Below, one piece after another: positions 38,704 to 52,400 of a stretch of DNA of 64,000 bases. A program made the position numbers and the translations under genes. The stretch's first letter is position 1. Each line of letters begins with the position of its first letter. The DNA is from Chamaecrista fasciculata (Eukaryota; Streptophyta; Magnoliopsida; Fabales; Fabaceae). The notes under the pieces were generated by a model that ran no database searches, was not told the origin of the DNA, and saw only the letters and a list, made by a program, of their open reading frames with translations. The stretch spans positions 132,962-196,961 of the forward strand of contig QANZ01012406.1 in the NCBI GenBank assembly GCA_003254925.1. Direction: 5' to 3'.

Positions 38704-41700
38704 ATGGAGCTCTGTAGCCGAAGCTTCCATTTCAACCCATCTCCACCTCGCATCTCTCTTCCTTCCTCTACTTCCAATTCTCTCTCTTTTCAAAATTCGT
38801 TTCTTCACTCTAAGCCTAAAACTTCCATTTCTTTGAAACATTCTTCTTCCACCCGCCAAATTCAACTCTTACATCGTCAGAATTCGCGTCGCCTTGTAGT
38901 TTCAGCTTCTTCTTCCGTCGCTCTTGGAACCGAAAAGGATCGTCTTCCCGCGGATTTGAATGTCACCGAGACAGAAGAACCCAATTCCAGAGTACGTTCT
39001 TGTATTTCGTTCCTTTGAAATCCCTTGTATAGTTTATGGCTTCAAATTCATATATCACTGACCGCGTATTTCTGCGTATCTCTTCTTTTGCAGCTTAAAT
39101 TGAATGTGGAAGTTCCGTCTCTGGTATGTGAGGATTGTTACAAACGGGTCCTAGCTGAATTTATGAAGATGGCAAAGGTACTCTTGGTTTGCTTTTTACT
39201 TTTGCGCTATCTGATTAGTTTTAATCATTTCTTCGGGCCAAAAGAAAATGTGTCCTACATATTTTTGGCTTATATCGTGCCTTCAGTTATGCTGTCTGTT
39301 GGAGGATTGATTCGTTCAATTTTTAAGTGTTAATTCATAGTTAATAATGATAGTCAATTACCTATCAGCCAGTGATCATAGTCATTTTAAAAAAAAAAAA
39401 TTGTATGACTTGGAAATAGTTGTGGAATGTCGACTTCTCTTCTTTATTAAACATACTGCACTATTTTAATTTCTGATAAACAAGAATGTTATTGCTCTTT
39501 ATATTGGAGTCTGGAGAGTGAAACCTCTCTAAAGTGGCATTTACATGAACTTTTATATATCATAGAATAGTCTGCTCAATTGGTGCTGAGTTCTCCTTTT
39601 TTTTTTTTAATTTCTAAAAGCAGAATTATACTAATAATGTTATTCATATTGATAGATTCCTGGCTTTCGTCCTGGAAAGGTTCCAGAGAGTGTTCTTGTT
39701 AATTATGTTGGGGAGAAAAATGTTCAGAAGGCCACAGTTGAATCTATATTGAAAAGGACACTTTCACATGCCATGCTGACGGTATGTTTCTACATGGCTT
39801 TAGTTTCTAATGTTTATTTTTCTTAATTGCTCATCTCAGAGTAGCCAGGTTCATCATTTTTATGTGCATTTACTTTGGTGGATGTTCCTTGATTTTTGGG
39901 AATCTGAGATCTAGCAATTATGTTCAATATGTTACTCAAGTCTATGTTCACTCTGAAAGCATGAGTTTATGAGTCCTTGGACATGCACAATGACCTTTTC
40001 CAAAATTCTGAAGTCTATATTAGTGCATTGTCTGTTGAAAAAATATGTCTGCTTGGTCATAAAATGCTTTTGATGTTGAGGGTTCCTAAGGCTTCGACAT
40101 AAACCGAAAAAACAAAAACTTTGTAACTTCCCACAATCCTTTTTCCACAGCTATTACAGAAAAAAGTGGATTATTGCAACAAATTTACAGTTCAGTAATA
40201 TATGCTTAAGTATCAAATGATTGTTTTCGTTTCACAGGTTTCTGGAAAGGCATTGCCGGACTCGGTACGTATAATAACTAAATTTTCTGAGTTGGAGGAG
40301 ACATATTCTTCTCTTGGGTCACTCAGGTATCTCATCTATATTTTATGCTGTGGAAGTATTTGTTACTGTGATGATCACTGCTATCTTTAAGTTTCTTCTA
40401 TCATTACATATACATATTACAAAAAGAAAGCATGTTTTACGAGAATGTTCACATTTTTGTCCTATGAGTTCTACTGCAAACTGAATTAACTGTCTTCACT
40501 GATTTAATTTCTGCAGATATGATGTCATTGTTGATGTTGTACCTGAAATTAAATGGATTTCTGAGAATGCGTACAAAAATATGAAGATAGTTGTTGAGAT
40601 AGATAGTGATATAGAAGCTCATGTAGCTTCTGAACAAGAGTTAAGGAGGCGGCATAAGTCCATTGGTGTACTAAGAATTGCTACTGACAGAGGGCTACAG
40701 GTGACTGAAGTTTAAGTAACTCCAGTTAATTAACTGTACAGAGTTTTTTTCAAATGACTATTAACTAAACTGCTATTTATTTGAAGCTTCAAGAATTATT
40801 TTATCCATGAAACTTTCAAATGTTGTACAGCAATAGTTAAGGGATTAGTCATCTTTTGTCAAGTATATTTGATATTGGCAAAAGTGTCATTTTCATCCCC
40901 AAAGTTTAGGGTCGTATTTATTTTCATTTCTCAAGGCTTTTTGTGATCAATCTCATCTATAGTATTTCCAAAAATCCTCAGTATAATCTTAAATCCTAAT
41001 ATCATCCGAATTAATGACAAAAAGTTCAAATTATTGATTAAGTTATTTGACTTAATTTCAGGACTTAAATATAAAATTAGCATATTATAATAGCAATGAT
41101 GTAAATTTCTTTAGAAATGAAAGAAAAAGCCAGGTCATGCTCTTAGATCATTAAATTGGGCTAAATTTTAAGATAGCCAGGCCATGTAATCAACAAAATA
41201 GGTTTTTTTAATCACTGATTGGAATTTAGCATTTGGAGTTGTCAAACAGGCTCAATGCACTTGGTTGAGATGGTATTCTGTAAACCCGTTTAGTCTTGGC
41301 TCAGATTTGGCCTGACTCATTTAATACATGGGGTTGGCTTGTTTATCTATTTATTTTTCTTTTTAACTTTTGTAATCTAACTTCTGTTTGGGTTTGTTGG
41401 TCCCCAAGATTTATTTGATGTTTTCAATTATACATTAATATAATGGTCAAAGTAGTTGGTACCCCCACTTAAATTTACAATGGTAAAATTATATGCATAG
41501 TATATATAAATAATAAATGTATGATATATATTTTCTTACATTAAGGTATTTTGATTACTTAGTCATGCATATTGTCCATGCACAAAATGATAAATGGACT
41601 AGCAAAATTTTCATTTTGCATTTTTGTTTTAGTCACATTACTTTACATTTTACATTTTTATACTAAAATGAAATTCTGATGGGTTAGGTGAGCCAATTTG

Positions 41701-44700
41701 TCTCACTTGTGTCGTAAGCCGGATTGGTTATTTTTTAACCCGTTTAAAAAAGATAAGGTGAACTGACCCGTTTAACCTACTACTCATGGCAGGCCACTCC
41801 ATGTGTTTTGTCGAGTTTACCTATTTTGACAGTTATGTTAACACAGGATGAAATTGAAAAATTTGTATACATTAGGGATGAAATTGATAGCAAAAGAACT
41901 TCAGGAATGAAATTGAAAATGACCCCAAATTTTGGGAGTAAAACGGATATTTATTTAGCTTCTTATACAATGAAAGAGCTTCAATGATTATAGTCATACG
42001 ATCTCCTCCTCTTCTAAGCATTTAATGTTATTATGATCATTATAAATGTTTGCATTTTCTGTTTTGGCTACAACATAATCCTTTTACCCTTTGACAGATT
42101 GGTGATGTTGTTGTCATTAACATCTCAGCAAAAACAATTGATCCAGATGAATCAAATATTAAAAATATTCCATCTGCTGAAAGTAAAGGTTTGTTGTGTG
42201 CTTGGAGGATGATAAACTGATGGAAGTTCTTTCTTATTAGTATTATATATGAACATTTTAAACAGGAACTTTATATTTTATATGCAGGGTTTCATTTTGA
42301 CACAGATGATGGTAACAAAGTATTACCTGGTTTCCTTGATTCTATTATTGGAATTTGTCCTGGTGAAACAAAGTCATTTCCTCTTGTATTTCCTGAAACA
42401 TGGAAGCAAGAAAATCTTCGTGGCGTCCAAGCTCAATTTACTGTAAGTTTCGTCTGTTGTAAATGTGTAAATCACTAAACTAATGTACTGGGGACATGAT
42501 CTGTCATGCTCTTCAAATTTCTGGCCTTTTATAAGCAAACGTGTCTGTAACAATGTACAGACTCATATTTATTATTTTCCCACACCCTTTATGTTATTGA
42601 ACTTCTTTTCTCTGATTTTCGTAGGTTGAATGCAAAGAACTCTTTTACAGAGATTTACCTGAGTTAAATGATTCCATTGCTGATAAGCTTCTCCCTGGAT
42701 GCACCACAGTGGAGCAGGTAACATTTTGCCCTGAAAGTACTGCTACCATTGTAAACTGAAGTATAATATTCAGTTGACCTTGGTGTTAAATTCTCCTGCG
42801 TGAATTTCTAGGTCAAAGAAATACTGTTACAGAGATTTCTAGAAGTGGAACAGACAGCAAGAGAACAAGCAACTGACAATGCTATCCTTGATCAGCTTTC
42901 TAAGGTATTACATAGATAATTGATTAGTAGATTTGTTGGATTGAATTCATTTCGCTTCATGGTTAAAATATATCTTGCTTGGTGGAACTGAGAATATCAA
43001 TACCATAGTACTATAACTTCAAAAGAAAGAAGAATACCACAGTAAATCAAGGAATTGGCGGGTGCTTTCCTGTAAATTGAAGGGGGTTCTCTGGAGGAAC
43101 CGAGGAACCATTGTTTATCAAGAGACTAGCCTCTTTTGACTGCTAGAGTTTCTTGCCTTCTTTTATAGTTGTTACTGAGTTATTTCCTGCACTAACTCCA
43201 CCTAGATCTCTGTTTCTAGGTGGATTATTTGCTGATTTGAATAAATAAAGTATCACACTACTGAGTTACTTCAGCCTTCAGTATGGTTTGCTTGCTTATA
43301 TTTTTTGCATGAAGAGATGCATTTGACATGAACATGTTGGAGAAATAATACATTATTAATATCTGTTAGGCGTATAACCATAACTATCATCTTAATGCAC
43401 TGGATATTTTCTGTATTTGATGATATGGGATGACAAGATACATCTGTGATCTGCCTTCTCTTCCTAATCCCATGGTTAATTCATGAAGCTTCATGTATCC
43501 TCAAATCATGTATATCAAATATGATGATGGTTGGGCCTTTGGCACCTTTCAATTACCAATATATATATATATATATATATATGATGGTGGTCAACACATC
43601 CTTTTCATTTTTGAATGAATGTGATGTTCATGTCACTGAATTTTCATTTAAATTCCTATTTCCAATCTTTGGTCCTTGGAATTAGGCATTATTTGTTGTG
43701 AAACATAGTTGTCTGAGAACTTTATTAGGAGAGATCTTTAACTCTTGTCATTTTTCAGATGATAGAGGTTGATATCCCTCAATCCCTGTTTGAGGAACAA
43801 GGAAGACAGCTTTATGGAGCCAACCTATTGGAAATTCAGGTACTTATTGTGACATATCTATACCAATTTCAAAACTTGATACTCAGCAAGACTGCGTTAT
43901 TATCTATGATTTCAATACAAGAAATCTCTGCTTCTTCCCCTCATTGAAGTTTTTGCTGATTTTGAATTGAAATTACGGTGACACAGTCCAAAGTAAAACT
44001 AAATGAGCAGCAGTTGGCTTCTCTATCAAGTCCAAAGGCCGTGAATGAATATCTTGAACATCAAAAGGACAATATAACAAAGATGATAAAACAGAATCTG
44101 GCAGTTGGAGATATATATAGGCGTGAAAATTTGCAGGTAAGTGTTAGTTGAAAATATTTGTACTCCCAAGGTCATGAAATCATATTTGCAACAAATTCTC
44201 CCCCTTCATGACAGAAAAAATAACCTCGGAAATTTTTTATAGCAATTAAATTTCGTGTGATTCAGAAATAACATTTGTGTTACATAATATCATTCATTGA
44301 TCAATTGTACTATAATGTCCCTGGTTAGTGTTGTGGCTAATTTATCTGTTCATATATATGATTCTTAGTTTGCTACTGAGGAGCTTGCCAAAGAGGTTGA
44401 GAATTCCATAGCTGAATTTAAACGTCAAAAGCAAGAATATGATGAGGAACGGGTGAAGGATCAGGTTTGTGCAAAACTTTTGATTTTGTAAACAGTCACT
44501 ACTTTTTTGCACTGTTTCTACCTTTCATATATGGAACATATCTGGTGAGAAGAGTAACTTATGACGAAACTCGAAGAGGAACCAGTGACAACTATTAGAT
44601 CAAATTTAATGATTGAGATTAAGTCCTTCTGCTGATGCAGTGGGATAGCTGCTTGATAATTCACGGCTAAGATTAGGACAATTAGTTGATGTGGAAAATT

Positions 44701-45054
44701 GAAGGAAGTTATTCCAAGTTTCAACGATTAATAGTGGTCTTTCCAGTGGTTTTCCCATTTCACTAAAGTGGGGCTTACTTTTTGACATTAATGTTGATGT
44801 GTTCCATATATGTATGTATTTGTGATGTGTCTGCATGCATGCCTTGGCAAAATGGAATACGTAGGTATAAACATTTTCTTTATCATTGTCTATACAATGG
44901 AGGCCAGTTGATTGGTTTCTGAAAGAGAGCTTATCCTGTATGGGACTTGTTGATTTGACTTGGGGCTTTTTATCAGGTGCAAGAGATACTAGAAGGAGCT
45001 AAGGTGCTTGAATGGTTAAGAGAACATACAGAAGTCCAGTACATAACCAGATAG
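38704..45054 (+). CDS. TIG1: Trigger factor-like chaperone, chloroplastic
   Basis: Thirteen coding exons: 38704-38991, 39094-39177, 39656-39781, 40238-40326, 40517-40700, 42098-42188, 42288-42442, 42625-42717, 42812-42904, 43759-43839, 43987-44136, 44369-44464 and 44977-45054 (1,608 nt, 535 aa). A Ser-rich plastid leader covers about 70 residues. The N-terminal ribosome-binding domain carries the signature GFRPGKVP (residues 127-134). A PPIase-like middle domain follows (from IGDVVVINISA to VECKELFYRDLPELND), then a long helical, charged C-terminal substrate-cradle domain. Bacterial trigger factor binds the ribosome tunnel exit and shields nascent chains; this is the plastid version. Length agrees with plant relatives and no defect is seen. 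Intron 5 contains a degenerate foldback element. Confidence 0.95.
40877..41960. mobile_element. Degenerate foldback element in TIG1 intron 5
   Basis: The left end (GGCAAAAGTGTCATTTTCATC) is imperfectly complementary to the right end, with AAAATGACCCCAAATTTTGG near 41916-41935. The GGCAAA-type end resembles the element at 6209. No target duplication is visible. Confidence 0.5.
43558..43582. repeat. (AT)n microsatellite in TIG1 intron 9
   Basis: About twelve AT units. Further AT runs of similar kind lie at 45668-45694, 47768-47786 and 53609-53634. Confidence 0.9.
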
Positions 45055-45664
45055 GAGATGTTGTATGACTTGCCCAAATCAAGTTGTGATTGTGAAAGAT
45101 AAGCTTCTTGGTATCTGCATTTTTGGTGAGAGGAATTGTAGAGTAGTGTTACATATTACAGCTATGTAGTACTGAGACTTGAAGATCAGGCATCTTATTA
45201 TATATGATTGTCATAGAAATATAGCCAATTTAGTTCTATAAGTTTGCAAAAAAAAAAACTGGAAATTACTGAGTATTCAAGAATAATTATTCATTCTATT
45301 GACTTCTACAGTTCTGCGTCTTCATTCTGGGTGTTCTATCCTGTACTTTTTTTTGAAAAAAAAAAATCTATTTCCCTCATTACCAAAAAGTATTTTTATT
45401 CATTCTATTAAGATTAGGGAGGTGGAAAGTGAAATATATTGAATCATATTCTTATTATCATTACTTTACATTTTGTTTATTCTTTGCAATTTTATCATTT
45501 GAAAAGGTGAACAATGGTTAGTAATTAATAATTTGTTTTAGCACTAATTCATTGTGGGACGTTACCCTCTTCGCTGTTATTACTTCTGGCATACATTAAC
45601 CTTTGCCTTTAGAAAAGAAAAAAGATTAGCTGTTTCAATTATAATTAAAGATTTAAAGTAGCAG

Positions 45665-45695
<31 letters not shown>

Positions 45696-45795
45696 GAATT
45701 GAATACCAGACAATTTTACATATATAAAGAATAACATCTGGCTAATATATATATATAATATATAATCCGTAGGATTGGAGATGGAACTTTAAATT

Positions 45796-46011
45796 AATAA
45801 GTTTGTCCTTGAAAGATTACCGAAATGAGAACTCGGCACTTGAAATATTAAAATGTACAATTTACTCTTTGAAAGATAAAAATAGTATACTAATTAGTTT
45901 TTTTTTATAGACTAAATAGTATATCATTTTAATTTCAGGAACTAAATGTGTATTTTAGTCTTTCAGAGATCGAGCACGGTGATTTTTCAGGGACCAAATT
46001 GTTAGTTTATC
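45796..46011. mobile_element. Small foldback MITE
   Basis: AATAAGTTTGTCCTTGAAAG at the left is partly complementary to ACCAAATTGTTAGTTTATC at the right, and the middle is symmetrical. Target duplication not resolved. Confidence 0.5.
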
Positions 46012-46397
46012 TTTTTTTTAAAGAAAAAAAACTATACTCTCTTCTTTACTGAACTTAGCTACCAGAGCTATACCCAAACTGGCATTTAGAATGTGAAAAA
46101 GAGTAGGCTCATGACCGACTATGAAATTGTTGTCAAATCTTTTGAATAAAGAATATAACTAAAGTGAAATATGACCTATATATAGAGAATCAAAATGAGT
46201 TTTTAATAAAAAATAGTATTATCACGTAAATAAATACTAAAATCTAAAATTTAAAAATTTACAGAATGTAAGTATTAACTCCTTAAAAAAATAAAACTAT
46301 ATATAATAACTAAATTAAAATTTTGAAAAAGTAACATGAGACCAAAAATTAATTATCCCTGAAATTTAAAACTCCGACCTTACTTTGAAAAGGAAAT

Positions 46398-46440
46398 TGG
46401 CATGGGTATTTTTTTTTTGGCCAAAAAACTGGCATGGGTA
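46398..46440 (-). repeat. Micro-insertion: A10 tail with 11-bp direct repeats
   Basis: TGGCATGGGTA occurs at 46398-46408 and 46430-46440. The 21 nt between read GTTTTTTGGCC plus ten A on the minus strand. Confidence 0.82.
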
Positions 46441-46840
46441 GAGATTTCTTTAAAAATAAAAAAGTATTGAACTAATGTGATGTTTCGAGAAAGAGGAGCA
46501 AAATGTCCATGGAAATAGAAACATTTTGATTTAATTTTCTTATGTGTAAAATAAATTAGTAAAAAGAAAGTAATATATATTAGGGCTTATAGCGTGGGAG
46601 AAAGTCTCAATCATAGATAGTGCAATATAAAAATTAGTATATAACTTTATAAACAAAAAATAAATTAATATTGATACGTGCATTAAAAGAATTGTATTCA
46701 TTATTTTTATATTTTCTATATGTCATGTGTTAGGTATTATACGGATACATAGAGTTATTTTTAATTTATCTTAAACTGTCTTAATACAATAACTGTGTGC
46801 AACATTCTACTAATCTCTTAAAAAGTTCAGAATAAGAGAC

Positions 46841-47152
46841 ATGAAATATCTGCAATACATAAATGATGAATGTTATGAGTATGTGTCCCAAACTAATGAG
46901 GTTGCCATGCATATTCCATCTTTACAACACCTCCATATATCTAATTTTAAAGACGATTTATTGAGGCCAATATTAGATTCTTCAACTATTACTTCTCTTT
47001 ACCTTCATGGTAATGATTAAATCACTAGCTTGCCGCAAGAGATACTGAGGAATCTGACTTGTCTTGAGGAGTTCCAAATCTCAAGTTTCATTAAGATTAA
47101 GGAATTGCGAATTGAACTCAAAAACCTCCTAAATTTAAGAGTTGTGGATTGA
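46841..47152 (+). pseudogene. Leucine-rich-repeat fragment of an NLR disease-resistance gene
   Basis: One frame of 103 codons, broken by a single TAA at 47018-47020, reads MKYLQYI at its start. PSLQHLHISNF, SSTITSLYLHGND, ITSLPQEILRNLTCLEEF and KNLLNLRVVD follow. The spacing of Leu and the LP(x)EI(x)RNLT(x)LEE phrase are characteristic of the LRR part of RGA-type CC-NB-LRR proteins. There is no NB-ARC domain nearby. It is a relic of a resistance gene or of a transposed piece of one. Confidence 0.7.
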
Positions 47153-47627
47153 ATTTTGTGATGAGATCTGGAATCAATTTTAGGTGAAATAGAGTTATTT
47201 TCTAATTATTTGCTTCGAATTTATTGTACTTAATTAATTTATATACGTAACTATCTTGATTTTATAAATGTATTAGTGAGGGATTGAGGAGCAGTAAAAA
47301 CATAATCTACATGCTTATAAAGAAATATAAATGATGAGATAGACTCATTTTCATTACCCATTTGAATAATATCTTTTTATGTAACTTATTTCATTTGATC
47401 ATTTTTGAACCTTTGTTTTTCATATCTTATTCAACTTCTATAAATAGAATGGGAGCTTTGATTGTCTTCAAAGTAAAGTGATCACAAGATAATTTTATCA
47501 TGCCACTTGTTATATATATACAACAAGTAATATGGTACAATCTCAACCATTCATACCAATCAAATTATTAGCATATATTTTCTTAACAAATTAAAAATAT
47601 CAATTTTTATATAGTTATTATTTTTAC

Positions 47628-47657
47628 AATGTAATTTTTTTGGGTAAAAAATGTAAT
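47628..47657 (-). repeat. Probable micro-insertion: A6 tail with 8-bp direct repeats
   Basis: AATGTAAT occurs at 47628-47635 and 47650-47657. The 14 nt between read TTTTACCC plus six A on the minus strand. The short repeat makes this one weaker. Confidence 0.5.
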
Positions 47658-47754
47658 ATTTTTTAAGATTAATAGAAATTTTTTTAAAAGATAGAATAAT
47701 TAAAATTTTCAAAAAGTTAAAACCTAAATAGTTCTAAAAACTTGAAATAACAAT

Positions 47755-47786
<32 letters not shown>

Positions 47787-49121
47787 CTAGTGTACTTTCT
47801 ATGCCTTAACAGGTTTGCAAAGATCAATTTAAATTTAATAATTATTAAAATTTAAATATTTAAAAAATATTTTATTATTTTTTAATAAAAAATTATTTTT
47901 TTAAAATATATTATTATTTTTATTTTATTTTAATAATAATTTTTTTATTTGAAATAGTGAGAAATTTTTTTTTATCATCCAAGTAGTGGGAAGTTATTTA
48001 AATTCATTTCACTATTTTTTCTCTTTTAATATTTTATAATAAAATTAATTTTGACCAACCAAAACACTCCTCACACATGTATAATAATATAGATATAGAT
48101 AATATTTATCAACGTCATATACTAATTTTAAATATGAAATATTCAATATCTATATTTAAAATAGATTTGTGTAAGGTTATTGATGTGTTTGTCACTTATG
48201 ATTGGTTATTTATGGTTAACAAATCAATAGAATTCTCATTGAATTCTATTTGAGAGCACTTAATAAGAAAAAAAAAGTGATACAATGCACACATGATCGA
48301 GGAGAATTCCAAAGATTTTATGGAGTACTATTGATGAATTCTTGAATTGAATGAGAAATTTTAATATATAACTCATGAGTATTACTAAGAAAATGTGAAG
48401 AAGAATATTAAGAATTTGAAACACGAGAATTTGGCCTTGTGAAATCGAATGTTGCTAAAACCATGAGGCATTGTGTATCATATTATTTCTTGTGAGATAT
48501 TTCAATTATCGTTAGTTCCTCACATCTCTTTTATATTGAAGGAATTTTCTCCATTTTCTTCATTTGTTATAAATTGTTGCGAAATAAAAATAGTATTTGG
48601 GACGCTAACGAGAGTTGAGTCTAATAGAAAGAATTAGTCTCCTACAAATGTGAAAACTTATATTTGAATACTGGTTGAAAGAGAGGTCTTCATGTAGCTT
48701 ATGTTTTATATAGTATATCGAACAAAATTATTTTGAGTTATTAAGAATACTTTTGGAAAAAACTAAGATGGCATCTTGGGCTATATAAAACAAAAGGTAC
48801 ACCCTTCTATATATATATTCATACAACTTTCATAAAATATGGACACTACAATAAGCTCTAAGGAAACAAAGAGCAAGAAATGCATTATAGCTTTCTTTAA
48901 TGGATTTAAGATCAATGACACAAGTGAGAAAGCTCATAATGCCCAAAGATATATATAACTACAGTCAACAACAATAACTCACCACCACACTCTAAAACAA
49001 CACTCACAATAAAAGAGAACAAGGTTTGAGCCCCTTTTGCCCTTGTGTTTTAATTTGGAAAACTCTTAAAGCAAACCCGATATACAAATAGTTAGATCAA
49101 ACTAGTTATAAATAAAAGAAA

Positions 49122-49397
49122 GAGTGTATATACAAGTTGATCCTTAAAAAATACATGAGTTGACAACTTAATATCAGAAAATCTAATTTATGTAATTTAG
49201 TCTAAAATTCATGAAATCAACATATATAGTCTTTTCGTCATTGAAAGTTAGTTTCTATATATACAATAGACTTAAAGATTTAAAGTCTATTGATTGACTC
49301 CACACACTTTCAATGACTGAATTGTATAAACTAATTAAACTTTCAAAAAATAAGTTGTAAACTCATATATTTGAGAAACCAATTTATATATCCACTC
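49122..49397. mobile_element. Small foldback MITE downstream of IAMT1
   Basis: GAGTGTATATACAAGTTGATC at the left end is mirrored by TTATATATCCACTC at the right end, with ATGAGTTGACAACTTA and its partner further in. No clear target duplication. Confidence 0.5.
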
Positions 49398-49483
49398 ATA
49401 GTGACCTACTCTTCCAAAAACCTATTGAGTTTGCTTAAGAATTTCTCATTATAACTTGTTGTCCACCACTTAATTACCTTTCT

Positions 49484-52400
49484 TCATTTGGAAAAAGAAA
49501 GGGATGCAACTATGTGAAAGAACTGTAGTTTCTCTAATAGCTCTTTCGCATGAGCCGTGGCTCGTTGCTCAACTCTTAGGAACAACATGTCACTTAGCTT
49601 GTCGCCGATGTGGGCGTCGACAAGGACTCCACACACACTCCTACAGCTGTTTGCTAGGGCTCTTCCTACTTCACTCGCATCGTCGGGCTGGCTCACCACG
49701 AGAGGGCTTCCTCCTTTGAAAACCTCAAGCTTGTTTATGGCAAATGAGCCATCAGCTTCTACCACTTCCTTGAAGTCTTGGAGGCTTGGTGCATACACTG
49801 GGATGTTGAAATTGTCTCTTTTCTCACAGTTTATGATTCCCTGTATGTATAATATGGCACAATAACGTTTATATATGATCTTGTATTGTGATTTTATTAA
49901 GTGTTATTAATTGTCTATCAAAAAGTGAATGTTGGATGTCTTAGCTTGTTTATATATATAAATATTATTTTAAAAAACTACAATTATCAAATTATCAAGA
50001 ACTTATTGAGCTAGTATTTTAAATAAGTTTGTAAGTTAGAGAATGATCGAGCTGCAATGCATATGATCTAGAATTAATGCATTAATTACTCTTCTTGAGA
50101 AGGCTTTATGTTGCATCCTTTTTTTAATCATTAACAAAAGAAGTTTAATGATAGAAGTTAATAGGGTGATATTCATATAATGAAGGGCGACCACTTAATT
50201 TAGCTATAAAATAAAAGGATAAAACTAAAACTGTCAATTAAGTGAATCTCACCATTGACATCATCAAATGCTAAAGGAGAGGAGTAGAGACTAAGTTTTT
50301 TTTTTTTAGTATATTCTACTTTAGCTATAAAAGCTAAAAGGAGACAATTAAAAACCCAAGTTATGGAAAAGATTCCTATAATTAATGATTAATGATCTCA
50401 TATCACACACTATATATAGACTGTGTGAGTTTGTTAATTACTTTTTTTTTAAATGAAAGGAGAAGAACAAAAGAGAGTTGGTAAGAACCTATACAAAAGA
50501 GTCATTTTTATTTTTTGGTTTCTCACATGTATCTATTATTATAATGATAATCCTATTTGAGGCACTGTTGAAATATTAACTGAAAGTAACTTTTTTAGCA
50601 AGAATTTGAATTCAAGTTTACCAAGTTGTGAGAGACTAAAATCTTATGTTAAACCTAACTCCTATTAGTTAAAAAAAGGTCACCTAAGTACTTGAATTGG
50701 TCAAATTAAAGTTCTCAAGTATGAAGGTTTCATTATGCATGTTCATTTTAACTAGCTAGCTAGTTAACTAGTTAATTAGCTCTTGATATATATGGTATAA
50801 ATTGGATGTGTAATATATGATATATATTATATACAATCCACTAATTAACTATATATAGCTAGCTATATATAGATATATACATTATTTTTGGCTTGGTTCA
50901 GAGACGAAATTATATTATTGGGTCCCATATTCCCACAACATAAGATAAAGAAAAAAAATGATGATTGAGATGAATGAAAGAGTAGCTTGTTGTCTGGCTT
51001 TAGGAAATGAAGATGATTTTGTGTGTTGTAACAATCCAAAACCTAATTGTTTGGTCAATACTATAGACCACCCACCACCCAGCAGTTATAATTAATATTA
51101 TATATTCCCTCCCGACATGATCATTTATAAATGGATGCCTATATATATCAAACTGGCTTCATCATGATAATCAAAATTCATGATAAGTTCTCTTGAGTCT
51201 ACACACCACCCACTTGATCATTTCCTTTTCTTTCTTTTTTTTTTTTGCAAAAAATATTTGTGAGTTTGTAAAATTCAAATTTTCTGTCTCTTTCTCGTCT
51301 TTTTCTTATTTATTTTTCATAGAATATATTGTTGTCAATAAAAGTTGAGGATTTTAATAAAGACAACTAAATTTTAAAATAATTCTTAGATATGCCATAT
51401 TATTATATATATATATATATTAATTCTATAAACTAGTAATCAAAAAAATTTGATATGTACTTGTGGGATTTCCAAATCTAAATCCTAATCATTACATATA
51501 CTTGCACTAATAACAAGACCAAAATTTCCCTAACTTTAATTAACAATTTACCATCTAAAAGTTTTCAAATGGTATCTAAAATTATCTTTTGTTCTTAAAA
51601 TTAGTAAACACACAAGTTACTTTTCAAAAACTCCATATCGGAATGGTGGTTTTTGCTTTTTGGTCTGCCAATGACATATAGAGAATTGAAAGAGGGTGTG
51701 TATAATTTAAGTGGAGTCCACTGTATACTTGTAACTCTTGTTAAAAGTCGAAAAAAAACACACATGACATGAGACACAAAGGCTAGCTATTATTATAATT
51801 AAGTCTATATATGAGACGCATGAGTGTATTTATATAATTATAAGGCTAGGTATAGATAAGAGAAGAGAGCACGCATCATAAAAATAAGAAATGTGCGTGA
51901 AAGAGAGATAATAATAATAGTTTCTTGATAGATGATATATTTTTAATTTAACTCTTAAAAAATAAAATTACAATATTAGTATATAAAATATGCAACTATA
52001 ATTAAATATAGTTAATGTTAAAAAGAAATCAAAATTGTCATTGCAGTCTTAGTTAATATTTAAAAAAATATCCAATTACTTTTAATTGCATTTTAAAGAC
52101 TAAATCTTTTGATTTATCTTTTAAAAAATATAAAAAAGGCGGCCCAAAGCACGAGGCTCCCACCAAGTGAAGTCTGGAAAAGGTCAGATGTACGCAACAT
52201 TACATCTGCTTTACAGAAAGGTTGTTTTCAGAATTTAAACTTGTGACATTTATGTCATCAGGCAACAATCTTATCGTTGCGCCAAAGTTATTTGATCCTC
52301 ATCTTTTAAAAAATATAAATTAAAGAATTTATAATTTTTTGAAAGATTGAATCATTAATTTACTCTGCTAATAATGATAATAGTAACCTGATGGACGAGA

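Larger units (their letters stand above)
45055..49483. other. Gene-poor AT-rich region between TIG1 and IAMT1
   Basis: It holds short foldbacks (45796-46011, 49122-49397), micro-insertions (46398, 47628) and a leucine-rich-repeat gene fragment (46841-47152). Nothing else could be identified. Confidence 0.6.
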
